Source: an uncultured SAR92 cluster bacterium (GTDB taxonomy: Bacteria > Pseudomonadota > Gammaproteobacteria > Pseudomonadales > Porticoccaceae). Taken from it: DNA of 64,000 bases. This document shows positions 1-8,800 of this stretch, piece after piece. Each line of letters begins with the position of its first letter. Position 1 is the first letter of the stretch. Both the position numbers and the translations under genes were made by a program. The notes below the pieces were generated by a model that was not told where the DNA came from, ran no database searches, and saw only the letters and a list, made by a program, of their open reading frames with translations. The stretch lies in NCBI GenBank assembly GCA_902596775.1, contig CACJVE010000005.1, positions 1 through 64,000 on the forward strand. Direction: 5' to 3'.

Positions 1-121
1 GCCTGGCGATATCTTTTTAACAGGAACGCCGTCAGGTGTCGGAGCTCTTCAGAACAATGATACATTACTTGCAGAAATTCCTGGTTTTTTGGACGTTAGT
101 ACCACTGTTGCTGTGAAATAA
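1..121 (+). CDS. FAH-family hydrolase, C-terminal fragment (cut by window edge)
   Basis: The frame starting at base 2 is open from the window edge to TAA at 119-121 and encodes 39 residues. It contains GDIFLTGTPSGVGAL, the conserved C-terminal motif of the fumarylacetoacetate hydrolase (FAH/YcgM) family, followed by a short tail rich in hydrophobic residues. The family includes hydrolases and decarboxylases acting on oxo-acids, and the substrate cannot be told from this fragment. Eleven bases separate its stop from the next gene on the same strand, so the two are probably co-transcribed. Most of the protein lies upstream of the window. Confidence 0.85.
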   Translation, partial: PGDIFLTGTPSGVGALQNNDTLLAEIPGFLDVSTTVAVK

Positions 122-132
122 GATTATTTAAA

Positions 133-360
133 ATGGAAATAGAGAGAGGTATTTACCAACATTACAAGGGCAACCTTTATTCTGTTATTGGTCAAGCAAC
201 ACACAGCGAGACCGGAGAGCAATTAGTCTTCTACCAGGCTCTTTATGGAGAGAGAGGTTTTTGGGCAAGGCCGCTTCAGATGTTTGGAGAAATGATTCAT
301 GTTTCAGGGAAAACAATACCTCGATTTAAGTTAGTAAATAAAGCAGATGAAAAGTCATAG
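133..360 (+). CDS. DUF1653 family protein
   Basis: This 75-residue protein has the DUF1653 pattern: GIYQHYKGNLYSVIG near the N-terminus, then HSETGEQLVFYQALYG and WARPLQMF. The family is small, soluble and of unknown function, and is often one domain long as here. The gene lies 11 bases after the FAH-family gene. Its last 14 bases overlap the start of the ArfB-SlmA gene, which suggests translational coupling. The family call is firm; no function is known. Confidence 0.85.
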   Translation: MEIERGIYQHYKGNLYSVIGQATHSETGEQLVFYQALYGERGFWARPLQMFGEMIHVSGKTIPRFKLVNKADEKS

Positions 361-1111
361 ATTTGCAAATTTACTGAAAACAGAAGTACAAACTTTTGCA
401 ATTAGATCATCTGGGTCTGGAGGGCAAAATGTCAATAAAGTTTCATCAGGAATTCATTTGAGATTTAACCTTAATGAATCGTCGATACCAAGATATTTGA
501 AAGAGAAAATCCTCAATAGTGCCGATAGAAGAATAAGTAAGGAAGGGGTGCTGATTATTAAGGCTCAGCGTTTCAGGACCAAAGAAAGTCAGAAAGGCAG
601 GATTACGACTGCCGCATTATCTTCGGAACTCAAAATCTCTGAGGCTGCACTATATCGACATTTCCCAAGCAAAGTAAAAATGTATCAAGGTCTGCTGGAT
701 TTTGCCGAGAAGACAATCTTTGCTCGAATTTCAAGTATTACCGCCGAAAACCAAAATGCGTTTGAGCAATGTAATCGGATCATAAGTTTAATTCTGAACT
801 TTTGCATAAAAAATCCTGGCATTACTAGATTACTTAATGGTGATGCGCTGGCTTATGAGGACTCAGTTCTCCCTGCAAGAATCAAAACCTTTTATGACAG
901 ACTCGAGTTACAATTCCAAAGCACTTTGCTTGAAGGCCAAAGTCGGTTCGAATTCGAACTGCTTGACACTATTGAATCAATAGCAAATCTAATGATAACG
1001 ATAGTAGAAGGGAAAATAAGTGCGTATGTCAGGAGTGATTTCAACAAAAACCCCCTACAGAGTCACTCTAACCAATGGAAAGTAATAGTTTCAGGTATTT
1101 CCCAAAAATAG
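347..1111 (+). CDS. ArfB (peptidyl-tRNA hydrolase) / SlmA (nucleoid occlusion) fusion protein
   Basis: One uninterrupted 254-residue frame joins two unrelated families. Residues 1 to about 82 match ArfB/YaeJ, a ribosome-rescue peptidyl-tRNA hydrolase, with the catalytic GGQ at 25-27, HLRF at 37-40 and a GVLIIKAQ motif. Residues 84-254 match SlmA, the TetR-family nucleoid-occlusion FtsZ inhibitor: RITTAALSSELKISEAALYR carries the helix-turn-helix and HFPSK follows. Each half is incomplete. ArfB lacks its basic C-terminal tail, which enters the mRNA channel, and SlmA lacks about 30 N-terminal residues including helix 1. The junction lies near base 593. slmA next to pyrE is the usual gammaproteobacterial order, so the SlmA part is in its native place and the ArfB part is the newcomer. 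The start overlaps the DUF1653 stop, and the 3' end is 2 bases from the pyrE stop. It may be a working fusion, a deletion-born pseudogene or an assembly join. Confidence 0.85.
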   Translation: MKSHRFANLLKTEVQTFAIRSSGSGGQNVNKVSSGIHLRFNLNESSIPRYLKEKILNSADRRISKEGVLIIKAQRFRTKESQKGRITTAALSSELKISEAALYRHFPSKVKMYQGLLDFAEKTIFARISSITAENQNAFEQCNRIISLILNFCIKNPGITRLLNGDALAYEDSVLPARIKTFYDRLELQFQSTLLEGQSRFEFELLDTIESIANLMITIVEGKISAYVRSDFNKNPLQSHSNQWKVIVSGISQK

Positions 1112-1113
1112 TT

Positions 1114-1773
1114 TCACGTAACGCCAAATTTATCTCTATAGGCCGAAATATCATTTAATATTTTTAAGGGCATTTTCTCGTTAGAAACGAATCGAATGAT
1201 ATCATCAATATCGATGATACTTAAAACTGGTATTGAGTAATCCCTTTCAATCTCTTGAGTTGCTGACATCTCACTGGCCCCTCTCTCTTTCCTATCTAAT
1301 CCCACTATAATCGCTTTAACTTTTCCACCTGACTTTGTAATTATATCCAGCGACTCCTTAACGGCAGTGCCCGCTGTTATCACATCATCAATAATGATTA
1401 CTTCACCACTAATCGGAGCACCAACTATAAATCCAGCCTCACCATGTTGTTTTTCTTCTTTACGATTAAAGCAGTAAGGAGCATCTATTTTATAATTATC
1501 AAAGAGCGCAACTGCCATACTAGAGACCAAAGGGATTCCCTTGTATGCTGGGCCAAACAGCATATCAAACCTCAAATCTGATCGCTTAAGAGCCGCAGCA
1601 TAACAAAATCCTAGTTTCTTGAGGACTTTACCAGAATGAAAATCGCCCGCATTAAAAAAATACGGCGACTCTCTCCCAGATTTTAATTTAAATGAACCAA
1701 ACTTTAGAGCACCTGAGTCAAGAGCAATATCTATAAACATTTGTTTGTAGTCAATTAAATACTGCGTTCGCAT
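1114..1773 (-). CDS. pyrE: Orotate phosphoribosyltransferase
   Basis: PyrE transfers the ribose-phosphate of PRPP to orotate in UMP synthesis. The 219-residue protein aligns over its full length with gammaproteobacterial PyrE (about 213). It has the PRPP-binding motif IIIDDVITAGTAV at 126-138, the catalytic loop RKEEKQHGE at 104-112 and FGPAYKGIPL near residue 73. The ATG is preceded by AAAGG at a 5-base spacing. It lies 8 bases downstream of rph, forming the classic rph-pyrE pair. Its stop faces the ArfB-SlmA stop with 2 bases between them, leaving no room for a separate terminator. Confidence 0.97.
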   Translation of the reverse strand: MRTQYLIDYKQMFIDIALDSGALKFGSFKLKSGRESPYFFNAGDFHSGKVLKKLGFCYAAALKRSDLRFDMLFGPAYKGIPLVSSMAVALFDNYKIDAPYCFNRKEEKQHGEAGFIVGAPISGEVIIIDDVITAGTAVKESLDIITKSGGKVKAIIVGLDRKERGASEMSATQEIERDYSIPVLSIIDIDDIIRFVSNEKMPLKILNDISAYRDKFGVT

Positions 1774-1781
1774 ATAAACCT

Positions 1782-2489
1782 TTATTTTCCAACTTGATAT
1801 AACATTAAACTTTTAATTCCGGATCCTGCCAATTCGAGCATCTTATTTAATTCATCCATGCTAAATGCGCTGTTTTCTGCTGTTCCTTGTACCTCGATAA
1901 ATTTTCCATTTTCATCCATGACTATATTCATATCTGTCTCAGCATTTGAATCCTCTACATAATCTAAATCTAAAACTGGCACTCCATTCACAATACCAAC
2001 TGATACAGCTGCGATCTGATATATAATCGGATTTTCTGATATTGCTCCCTCCGTTAATAAACTCGTAATTGCATCATTCAAAGCAACCCAAGCACCTGAA
2101 ATCGAAGCTGTTCTTGTACCTCCATCTGCTTGAATAACATCACAATCAATATGTACGGTTCGTTCACCAAGCCGAGATAAGTCAACTGCCGCTCTCAAAG
2201 ATCGGCCTATTAAGCGCTGTATTTCTTGTGTTCTTCCTTTTTGCTTCCCTCTAACAGCTTCTCGATCCATCCTTTGTTGAGTGGATCGAGGGATCATTCC
2301 ATATTCAGCAGTAATCCATCCTCTATTTTTCCCACGCATGAATCTTGGAACAGAATTTTCAATGCTCGCGGTACACAATACTTTTGTTTTCCCAACTTCT
2401 ATTAATACCGAGCCCTCTGCTGCCTCAAGAAAATTGCGAGTTAGTTTTATTGAACGCAAATCTTCCGATGCTCTACCGTCGTGTCTCAA
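1782..2489 (-). CDS. rph: Ribonuclease PH
   Basis: RNase PH is a phosphorolytic 3' exoribonuclease that trims tRNA and rRNA ends. The protein keeps the family motifs [41 protein letters not shown] and the C-terminal EVQGTAE. The family begins MRxxGR. Here that position is a TTG at 2489 (then RHDGR) with UAGG about 9 bases upstream, so I prefer TTG over an in-frame ATG at 2516 that would add nine hydrophobic residues. The resulting length of 235 residues fits the family (238 in E. coli). It is the first gene of rph-pyrE and is divergent from yicC. The full C-terminus argues against the E. coli K-12-type frameshift. Confidence 0.95.
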   Translation of the reverse strand: MRHDGRASEDLRSIKLTRNFLEAAEGSVLIEVGKTKVLCTASIENSVPRFMRGKNRGWITAEYGMIPRSTQQRMDREAVRGKQKGRTQEIQRLIGRSLRAAVDLSRLGERTVHIDCDVIQADGGTRTASISGAWVALNDAITSLLTEGAISENPIIYQIAAVSVGIVNGVPVLDLDYVEDSNAETDMNIVMDENGKFIEVQGTAENSAFSMDELNKMLELAGSGIKSLMLYQVGK

Positions 2490-2578
2490 ATTTAAGTACC
2501 TAAAAAAAAGAAACATAAGTGTATCACCCCTTTATATAGCTTTGATAAAATATTAAAAATCTAATAGAGGATTAAATA

Positions 2579-3442
2579 ATGCCTAAAAGTATGACTGCCT
2601 TTAGTCGGACTGATATAAGTGGTGAATTTGGGTCATTGGTTGTCGAATTAAAATCTGTAAATCACAGATTTATAGAAATTAACTTTAAAATCCCCGACGC
2701 GTTAAAACAACTTGAAGTAGAGTTACGAAACTTTATAAAACAAGAGCTAACTAGAGGAAAGATTGAATGCATAATTACCATTCATGAGAGCGAAAATTTG
2801 CCTGATATAGCCTTAAATGAGGCTCAAATTAGAAAATACCTTGAATCAATACATCACTTAAAAAACGAAATTAAAGATTCAGCGCCTATTTCAATTACAG
2901 ATTTTCTCAAACTACCAGGGGTACTCATAGAAAAACATCCAAAGCTGGACAATTTAAAAGATTTGATTATCAAAGTATTCAGAGATGCAATCAGCAAACT
3001 AATAGATTATCGAGATATAGAAGGCAAAAAGCTTAAAAAAGACATGCTGATCAAAATAAGTGCAATTGAAACTCAAATTGCTTCTTTGGAAAAGAAACTT
3101 CCAAAACTTCTTGACTTAAATCGCATACGACTTAAAAAAAGGGCGGATGAACTAGCCGTTCAAATCGACCGAGACAGACTGGATCAAGAAATGGTAATAC
3201 TTGCGAACAGATCAGATATTGATGAAGAGATTGTTCGTATGAGGTCGCATACGAGCGAAGTCAAAAGATTATTGGGCACAGACAAATCGATAGGCAGAAA
3301 GCTGGATTTTCTAATGCAAGAAATGAACAGAGAAGCCAATACACTTGGCTCAAAGTCACTTTCGGATGTTACCAGTGGGGCAGCGATCGAACTGAAGGTT
3401 TTGATAGAGCAAATCAGAGAGCAAGTCCAAAATATCGAATAA
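2579..3442 (+). CDS. yicC: YicC family endoribonuclease
   Basis: The 287-residue protein has YicC_N at the N-terminus (starting with KSMTAFSR) and a DUF1732 domain at the C-terminus ending with the hallmark AIELKVLIEQIREQVQNIE. YicC/YloC proteins are metal-dependent endoribonucleases implicated in small-RNA turnover. GAGG lies about 8 bases before the ATG. The gene is divergent from rph, as in many gammaproteobacteria, and lies upstream of the gmk-rpoZ-spoT cluster. Length and motifs are normal for the family. Confidence 0.95.
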   Translation: MPKSMTAFSRTDISGEFGSLVVELKSVNHRFIEINFKIPDALKQLEVELRNFIKQELTRGKIECIITIHESENLPDIALNEAQIRKYLESIHHLKNEIKDSAPISITDFLKLPGVLIEKHPKLDNLKDLIIKVFRDAISKLIDYRDIEGKKLKKDMLIKISAIETQIASLEKKLPKLLDLNRIRLKKRADELAVQIDRDRLDQEMVILANRSDIDEEIVRMRSHTSEVKRLLGTDKSIGRKLDFLMQEMNREANTLGSKSLSDVTSGAAIELKVLIEQIREQVQNIE

Positions 3443-3450
3443 TAACTAGC

Positions 3451-3690
3451 TTAATTATTCCTATGAATCTGGTCTATATACCCATGATCAGACATGCATT
3501 CACCAAATGAAATTAGATTGTCGTCGCTTAGTATAACCTCATCAACTGAAGGTAACCGGGAGGCTACAGAAGCACAGAATTTTGAAAGCTTTGCGGCCTC
3601 CTCTCCGGGTGTCAAAGACCCACGTACACAACCTGCAGAAGTCGATAAAATTAACAGTAGTAGCACATATATATAATTTAATTTCATCAT
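3451..3690 (-). CDS. Small putative lipoprotein, function unknown
   Basis: This 79-residue protein starts with a lysine and a hydrophobic stretch (residues 5-16) ending in STSAGC, so Cys21 is the likely lipidated residue. The -3 position is Ser rather than Leu, which makes the lipobox imperfect. The mature part would be about 59 residues with two more cysteines (39 and 64). I recognise no family. It sits 8 bases from the yicC stop (convergent) and 11 bases downstream of the thioesterase gene on the same strand. Confidence 0.55.
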   Translation of the reverse strand: MMKLNYIYVLLLLILSTSAGCVRGSLTPGEEAAKLSKFCASVASRLPSVDEVILSDDNLISFGECMSDHGYIDQIHRNN

Positions 3691-3701
3691 TTTATACTCA
3701 T

Positions 3702-4181
3702 CTAAGATTTATTAAGGAAATTTCTTACCAAATAAGTTCCTCTTGCTTCTGCTATTTTGTCTTCGTTTTCGTTTCTTAAAATAACTGTAGTCTCAAACTT
3801 ATGTTTTCCAGTTAATAAAAGATCTTTTTTCATAATACGTACCTTATCATCACCAAAGAGTAATTCTGCATAAATTCCTCCCCTTACAGGATTAATAAAC
3901 TTTATATCAAGACTACCAACAACTGGTTGAAACTCATCATTACAGTTATGCATAACTACCAATCCCCCTAAATATTCCGCTGTCATCCAGATAGGTCCGG
4001 CATGCATGATGCCAATGTGATTTTTATTGTTTTCCCCCAAAGGGGTAAAACATTTATATGTGTTTTTATCCAGACTAACTGTCTCTAGACCAATAAATCT
4101 ATATATTGGACAGAGCTCTCTCGCTAACTTGGTGTATTGAGACGCTAATGTTTTTTGATTAGTCATTGCAATTGAGTTCAA
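3702..4181 (-). CDS. Hotdog-fold thioesterase-like protein (DUF4442/PaaI type)
   Basis: The 159-residue protein resembles DUF4442/YiiD_C-type hotdog proteins, which are acyl-CoA thioesterase relatives. HIGIMHAGPIWMTAEYLGG would form the central hotdog helix, and SLDIKFINPVRGG is a typical following strand. The start is TTG at 4181 with AGAGG five bases upstream. An internal ATG five codons later would be about 20 bases from that site, so TTG is preferred. Substrate is unknown. It is divergent from gmk and probably co-transcribed with the small lipoprotein gene. Confidence 0.7.
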   Translation of the reverse strand: MNSIAMTNQKTLASQYTKLARELCPIYRFIGLETVSLDKNTYKCFTPLGENNKNHIGIMHAGPIWMTAEYLGGLVVMHNCNDEFQPVVGSLDIKFINPVRGGIYAELLFGDDKVRIMKKDLLLTGKHKFETTVILRNENEDKIAEARGTYLVRNFLNKS

Positions 4182-4306
4182 ATTATCCTCTAAAGTGTAA
4201 CATCTCTTGATATTTTGGGCCTTGATTTTAAGCTTCGTAAAATTTGTAGATACTATCTTTTGAGTAATGGTAAAGTATTACAAAGTAATTCAATCGAATT
4301 TATAAA

Positions 4307-4915
4307 ATGATATTTGGGAACTTATTTATCATTTCCGCACCATCTGGAGCTGGAAAAACTAGCCTTGTTAGGCATTGTGTTGGCGCGCGTTCGGATATAG
4401 AAGTGTCAATTTCGTATACGACTCGTCCTCCAAGGTCGAAAGAACAACATGGGAAAGACTATTTTTTTGTCTCCGAAAAAGAGTTCGATCAGATGGTTCT
4501 GAATAATAGTTTTATTGAGTATGCAAGTATTTATGGATACCGCTATGGAACCTCGATTCAACTAGTAAAAAAATCGATAGATAACGGAGTAAATGTCATT
4601 CTCGAGATTGATTGGCAGGGTGCAAGTCAAGTCCGTAACAAATTTCCAAACAACACAAGCATATTTATACTGCCACCATCAATTAAAGAACTTGAGGAGC
4701 GTCTAAGGAAAAGAGGACAAGACGACGATAATACAATTTGTGGACGCCTTTCAGCAGCTAAAAACGAGATTAAACATTGCAAGGAGTTTGATTATTTTAT
4801 TGTTAATGAAGACTTCGACATCTCAGTTCGCGAACTCTTAAGAATCATCGATGTAGACAAAAGCCGAGTTACCAACACAAAAATTAATTTGATATTAGAT
4901 AAGTTACTTATCTAA
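4307..4915 (+). CDS. gmk: Guanylate kinase
   Basis: GMP kinase converts GMP to GDP with ATP. The 202-residue protein has the P-loop APSGAGKT at 11-18, SISYTTRPPRSKE in the GMP-binding region, DYFFVS, and EIDWQGASQV, all typical of Gmk. The order gmk-rpoZ-spoT-ridA-recG matches Pseudomonas. There is no clear Shine-Dalgarno before the ATG. The nearby upstream sequence is AT-rich, with a possible weak promoter (TTGAGT at 4260), so the leader may be very short. Confidence 0.97.
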   Translation: MIFGNLFIISAPSGAGKTSLVRHCVGARSDIEVSISYTTRPPRSKEQHGKDYFFVSEKEFDQMVLNNSFIEYASIYGYRYGTSIQLVKKSIDNGVNVILEIDWQGASQVRNKFPNNTSIFILPPSIKELEERLRKRGQDDDNTICGRLSAAKNEIKHCKEFDYFIVNEDFDISVRELLRIIDVDKSRVTNTKINLILDKLLI

Positions 4916-5017
4916 TAGTTTCAAATCTCAAGAAATGATTTAAGTTTTTGTTAACTTGATTTGTTGAATAAGACTAATTTAGTTAAACTAGCGCCTATTA
5001 AAGGAAAGGTGAAAATA

Positions 5018-5305
5018 ATGGCTAGAATTACCGTTGAAGAATGTTTAGAAAATGTAGAAAATCGATTTGAGTTGGTGATGGTCGGGTCAAAACGAGCAAG
5101 GCAAATAGCAGTTGAGGGACGCCCAGCTTTGGTTGATGAGAAAAATGACAAGCCAACTGTCATAGCATTAAGAGAGATTGAAGAAGGTTTAGTTACTGCG
5201 GATATACTCACTGAGATACCCAAAGACTTTGACATTCTCGACGAAGACATGGCCGAGCCGGCCGGCGATGACTCGCAACCAGAAGTTGAAACTGCCTCCG
5301 AATAA
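5018..5305 (+). CDS. rpoZ: RNA polymerase omega subunit
   Basis: Omega helps assemble RNA polymerase and forms part of a ppGpp site in proteobacteria. The protein starts [20 protein letters not shown], the invariant family N-terminus, and contains GSKRARQI and [11 protein letters not shown]. The ATG at 5018 is preceded by AAAGG with good spacing. An upstream in-frame TTG would add 19 unrelated residues and is rejected. At 95 residues it is slightly longer than the E. coli protein, with an acidic tail. It lies between gmk and spoT, so the stringent-response enzyme and a ppGpp-binding polymerase subunit are linked. Confidence 0.97.
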   Translation: MARITVEECLENVENRFELVMVGSKRARQIAVEGRPALVDEKNDKPTVIALREIEEGLVTADILTEIPKDFDILDEDMAEPAGDDSQPEVETASE

Positions 5306-5336
5306 AGTAAGTAACAAAATTTGAGAGGTTCAACTT

Positions 5337-7457
5337 TTGTTAAATGGACTCACAGATAAGCTAACTGGTTATCTCCCCGAAGCTGAAATCACGAATATAG
5401 AAAAAGCTTATCTGTACTCTGAAGAGTGTCATTTAGGCCAACTCCGACATAGCGGAGATCCTTACATAACTCACCCACTTGCTGTTGCGAATATCTTGGC
5501 CGATATGCGCATGGATCATGAGAGCCTTATAGCCGCCCTCTTGCACGACGTTATTGAAGATACTGGGGTCACAAAAAACCAAATAAGCAGACGGTTTGGC
5601 AGAACAGTCGCCTCGCTTGTGGATGGTGTGAGTAAATTAAGTGAGATCGAGACAGCTTCAAGAGCAGAGCAGCAAGCAGATAGCTTCCAAAAAATGACAT
5701 TGGCAATGTCTAAAGATATTCGAGTCGTTTTGGTGAAATTGGCCGACCGACTTCATAACATGAGAACTTTAGGTGTATTACCTCCAGACAAAAGAAGGCG
5801 TATTGCTAAAGAAACGATTGATATCTATGCGCCAATTGCTCAAAGACTAGGTATTAACGACGTGAGACTTGAATTTGAAAATTTAGGGTTTGCCGCGATG
5901 TACCCCCTACGATACAGACGTCTCAGAGAAGCGCTCAAGGCTTCCAGAAAAAATAAAAGGGAAATCATTACAGAAATTCATGAGTCAATGGAAATCCGTC
6001 TTGCAAAAGAAAATGTCACTGCCACAGTTAAGAGCCGGGAAAAGCATTTATGGAGTATCTATAAGAAGATGCGGAAAAAAAAGAAACATTTTCATGACAT
6101 TATGGATGTGTTTGCCTTCCGATTAATCGTAGACAATGTGGACGATTGCTATCGAGCTCTTGGCATTGTTCACAATATTTATAAACCAGTTCCTGGGGAG
6201 TTCAAGGACTATATCGCTATACCGAAAGCAAATGGATATCAATCATTACACACCGTACTAGTTGGCATGCACGGAGTAGTCATTGAAGTCCAAATTAGAA
6301 CAAATGAAATGGATAAAATGGCAAACTTTGGTATTGCTGCACATTGGGAATATAAAACAGGAAGAGACAATATAGAAGTCAGTCAAAGAAAAGCTGCAAG
6401 ATGGGTGCAAGATTTGCTAGAAATGCAAAGACAAGCTGGTAATTCTCTTGAATTTTTGGAGCACGTCAAGTCAGACTTATTTCCAGACGAAGTATATGTT
6501 TTTACTCCTCAAGGAAAGATCATTGAGCTCCCAAGTGGTGCGACTCCAATTGATTTTGCATACTCTTTACATACAGATCTAGGCGACAGTTGCATAGCAT
6601 GCCATGTAGATGGTGAATTAACGCCTTTGTCAGAGCCTCTAGAGAGCGGGCAAAAGGTCGAAATTATAAATACTCCCGGGGCACAACCAAATCCAAACTG
6701 GTTAAACTTCGTTGTTACCGCCAAAGCTAGAAGCGCCATACGGCATTTTTTAAAAAATCAACAACATGACGAATCAGTTGATCTTGGAAAGCGTCTTTTG
6801 GATCAAGCTTTAAAAAATATTGGCACAAGCTATAAAGAACTAAAAAAATCTCAAATTAAAAAACTATTAAAAGAAACTAAGTCATCTACGTTTGAATTTG
6901 TTTTGCAGCAGATTGGACTGGGGAATCGAGTACCTTTTGCAGTTGCAAATATTTTGGTTCCTCCTGATAAACGAACCAATATTGATCGCAAAAAAAATTA
7001 CGAATCACCAGTTGTTATTGATTCATCTGAGGGATTGATTGTCCAATACGGAAAGTGCTGTCGCCCAATACTGGGAGATCCTATTCTTGGCCATTTAACT
7101 CCAGGCAAAGGATTAGTGATACACCGAGAAGCTTGCAGAAATCTTAAAGAAATAAGAATGAATCCAGAAAAATGCATGCCACTGGTTTGGTCATCGGTAG
7201 TCAAAGGTGAATTTGCAGTCGAGCTAAAAGTAGAACTACGACCAGAGCGCGGCTTTATCGCGGCGCTTGCAGCTAGAATAACTGAAAGTGATGCTACGAT
7301 TGATCAAATTAATGTAACAGAAAAAGATGCATACACCAGCATTATTAATATTGTGCTTACAGTAAAAGATCGAGCGCACTTGGCAAAAATAATGAGACGG
7401 ACAAGAGGTTTGAAGCCTGTTCATCGAGTGCACAGAGTAAAAAATACACTAGACTAA
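5337..7457 (+). CDS. spoT: Bifunctional (p)ppGpp synthetase/hydrolase SpoT
   Basis: SpoT makes and degrades (p)ppGpp. The 706-residue protein carries an HD hydrolase domain with metal-ligand candidates H46, H70-D71 and D137 ([12 protein letters not shown]), and a synthetase domain with [16 protein letters not shown] (291-306). These are followed by a TGS domain ([19 protein letters not shown]) and a C-terminal ACT domain. Both catalytic halves look intact, so it could be a sole bifunctional Rel/Spo protein if no RelA exists elsewhere. The start is TTG with GAGAGG about 8 bases upstream, 31 bases after rpoZ. Its C-terminus ends 20 bases before ridA. Confidence 0.96.
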   Translation: MLNGLTDKLTGYLPEAEITNIEKAYLYSEECHLGQLRHSGDPYITHPLAVANILADMRMDHESLIAALLHDVIEDTGVTKNQISRRFGRTVASLVDGVSKLSEIETASRAEQQADSFQKMTLAMSKDIRVVLVKLADRLHNMRTLGVLPPDKRRRIAKETIDIYAPIAQRLGINDVRLEFENLGFAAMYPLRYRRLREALKASRKNKREIITEIHESMEIRLAKENVTATVKSREKHLWSIYKKMRKKKKHFHDIMDVFAFRLIVDNVDDCYRALGIVHNIYKPVPGEFKDYIAIPKANGYQSLHTVLVGMHGVVIEVQIRTNEMDKMANFGIAAHWEYKTGRDNIEVSQRKAARWVQDLLEMQRQAGNSLEFLEHVKSDLFPDEVYVFTPQGKIIELPSGATPIDFAYSLHTDLGDSCIACHVDGELTPLSEPLESGQKVEIINTPGAQPNPNWLNFVVTAKARSAIRHFLKNQQHDESVDLGKRLLDQALKNIGTSYKELKKSQIKKLLKETKSSTFEFVLQQIGLGNRVPFAVANILVPPDKRTNIDRKKNYESPVVIDSSEGLIVQYGKCCRPILGDPILGHLTPGKGLVIHREACRNLKEIRMNPEKCMPLVWSSVVKGEFAVELKVELRPERGFIAALAARITESDATIDQINVTEKDAYTSIINIVLTVKDRAHLAKIMRRTRGLKPVHRVHRVKNTLD

Positions 7458-7477
7458 GCTTTAGTTCAGGAGATGGT

Positions 7478-7861
7478 ATGTCGAATAGAGAAGTAATTAA
7501 CACAGCCAAAGCGCCCACTGCAATTGGTCCATACTCACAAGCTATTAAAGCTGATAAAACTATATATTTGTCTGGCCAGATACCCTTAGTGCCCGAAACA
7601 ATGGCGCTTGCTGGCATAGATATAGTGACCCAAACACTCCAAGTTTTTGATAACCTTGCCGCAGTCTGCCAAGCTGCAGGCGGCTCTCTGGGAGATATTG
7701 TTAAACTCAATATCTATCTAACTGACTTAGGTCATTTCAATGAAGTCAATGAGGTAATGAAAGAAAAGATGTCGAAACCCTATCCCGCTAGAGCAGCAAT
7801 TGGTGTAAACCAGTTGCCCAAAGACTCCTTAGTAGAGATGGATGCAATAATGGTTATTTAG
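7478..7861 (+). CDS. ridA: RidA family 2-iminobutanoate/2-iminopropanoate deaminase
   Basis: RidA hydrolyses reactive enamine/imine intermediates released by PLP enzymes. The 127-residue protein shows the family pattern: [34 protein letters not shown]-like ([14 protein letters not shown]) and [14 protein letters not shown] with the carboxylate-binding arginine. CAGGAG precedes the ATG. It is the fourth gene of gmk-rpoZ-spoT-ridA, the standard order. Confidence 0.96.
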   Translation: MSNREVINTAKAPTAIGPYSQAIKADKTIYLSGQIPLVPETMALAGIDIVTQTLQVFDNLAAVCQAAGGSLGDIVKLNIYLTDLGHFNEVNEVMKEKMSKPYPARAAIGVNQLPKDSLVEMDAIMVI

Positions 7862-7874
7862 ATCAGTCATACCC

Positions 7875-8714
7875 CTATGACTCCTGTTCCAATATCATGT
7901 CATAACCTTCTTGATAGGAAGGAAAATTAAGTTTGAAACCTGAGTTTAATAACCGTTTGTTGCTTAATTTGTATCCTATGTTACCAATTTTCGCGTTTTT
8001 ATTTAATTCAATGTTAAGACGATTTGCCAGCCATGCCCTAAGCTCATATTGGGTTACTGGAAGTGAATCGGTTCCGATATATGTGTCATCTAACTCAAAA
8101 CCCCCAAAATATTTATTTATTAGATGGATTAGAGCTCGAACGCAGTCATCAATATGAATCCGATTAGTCCACCTCTCAGGAAATTGCTCACATCCATAAC
8201 CTGCTCTTACACTGTCCAATAAACGAAGTCTCTCTGTTCCATAAATTCCAGAGAATCTAAGCACTATAGTCTTACCTGAAAATTTCTTTATTTCCTCTTC
8301 AGCTTCTATCAATGCACTCACATAAGCATCAGCTTTAACAATCGGAGTTTTTTCATCATGATGACGTCCATTTGAATATCGGTAAACTCGCGAACTAGAT
8401 ACCCAAATGACCAGCTTTGGCTTGTTTGCCATTGAATTTAAAGCTGCCTTAATTGTTGTAGCTCCCTCTAAATAAGTTTTCTTATAATCACTCTCAGTAA
8501 AACCGTCTGGGGTAAGTGTTATAATGACGACATCAAAACTCTCAGATAAAACAGATATCATTAAATCTTTGTTAAGAACATCTGCTTCTATCGGTATTAT
8601 TGGACTTTCAAGCGAGCTAGCATCTCTACGTAAACCAAAGCAACAATGAGTGTCTTCAAAATAAGCGGCAACCCTCGCTCCAATATCTCCGCAACCAACT
8701 AATAAAATTTTCAA
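7875..8714 (-). CDS. NAD(P)-dependent epimerase/dehydratase family (SDR, YeeZ-like)
   Basis: The 279-residue protein begins with a Rossmann motif GCGDIG at 8-13 and contains WVSSSRVY and LRFSGIYG, which are strand and active-site elements of extended/atypical SDRs such as YeeZ. The usual YxxxK pair is not clear: the region reads DAYVSALIEAEE, with Tyr but no Lys at +4. The substrate is unknown. The start is TTG with AAGAG upstream. It is convergent with ridA and divergent from recG. Confidence 0.8.
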   Translation of the reverse strand: MKILLVGCGDIGARVAAYFEDTHCCFGLRRDASSLESPIIPIEADVLNKDLMISVLSESFDVVIITLTPDGFTESDYKKTYLEGATTIKAALNSMANKPKLVIWVSSSRVYRYSNGRHHDEKTPIVKADAYVSALIEAEEEIKKFSGKTIVLRFSGIYGTERLRLLDSVRAGYGCEQFPERWTNRIHIDDCVRALIHLINKYFGGFELDDTYIGTDSLPVTQYELRAWLANRLNIELNKNAKIGNIGYKLSNKRLLNSGFKLNFPSYQEGYDMILEQES

Positions 8715-8764
8715 AGCAAAACTCTTTATTTTTAGTAGCTTGAGATCATAACAAAGAAAAAACG

Positions 8765-8792
8765 TTGTGTTTAGAATTCTAGTTTTTAGATT
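8765..8792 (+). promoter_or_regulatory. Candidate recG promoter giving a near-leaderless transcript
   Basis: TTGTGT (8765-8770), a 16-base spacer and TAGATT (8787-8792) form a plausible sigma-70 pair. Transcription would begin about base 8799, one or two bases before the recG ATG at 8801. No Shine-Dalgarno is visible before that ATG. This is sequence inference only. Confidence 0.35.
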
Positions 8793-8800
8793 CTGTTATC

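Noticed and set aside
3494-3779. Two rightward open frames opposite the small lipoprotein and thioesterase genes
   Set aside because: No ribosome-binding site, no family match, and both lie over better-supported leftward genes.
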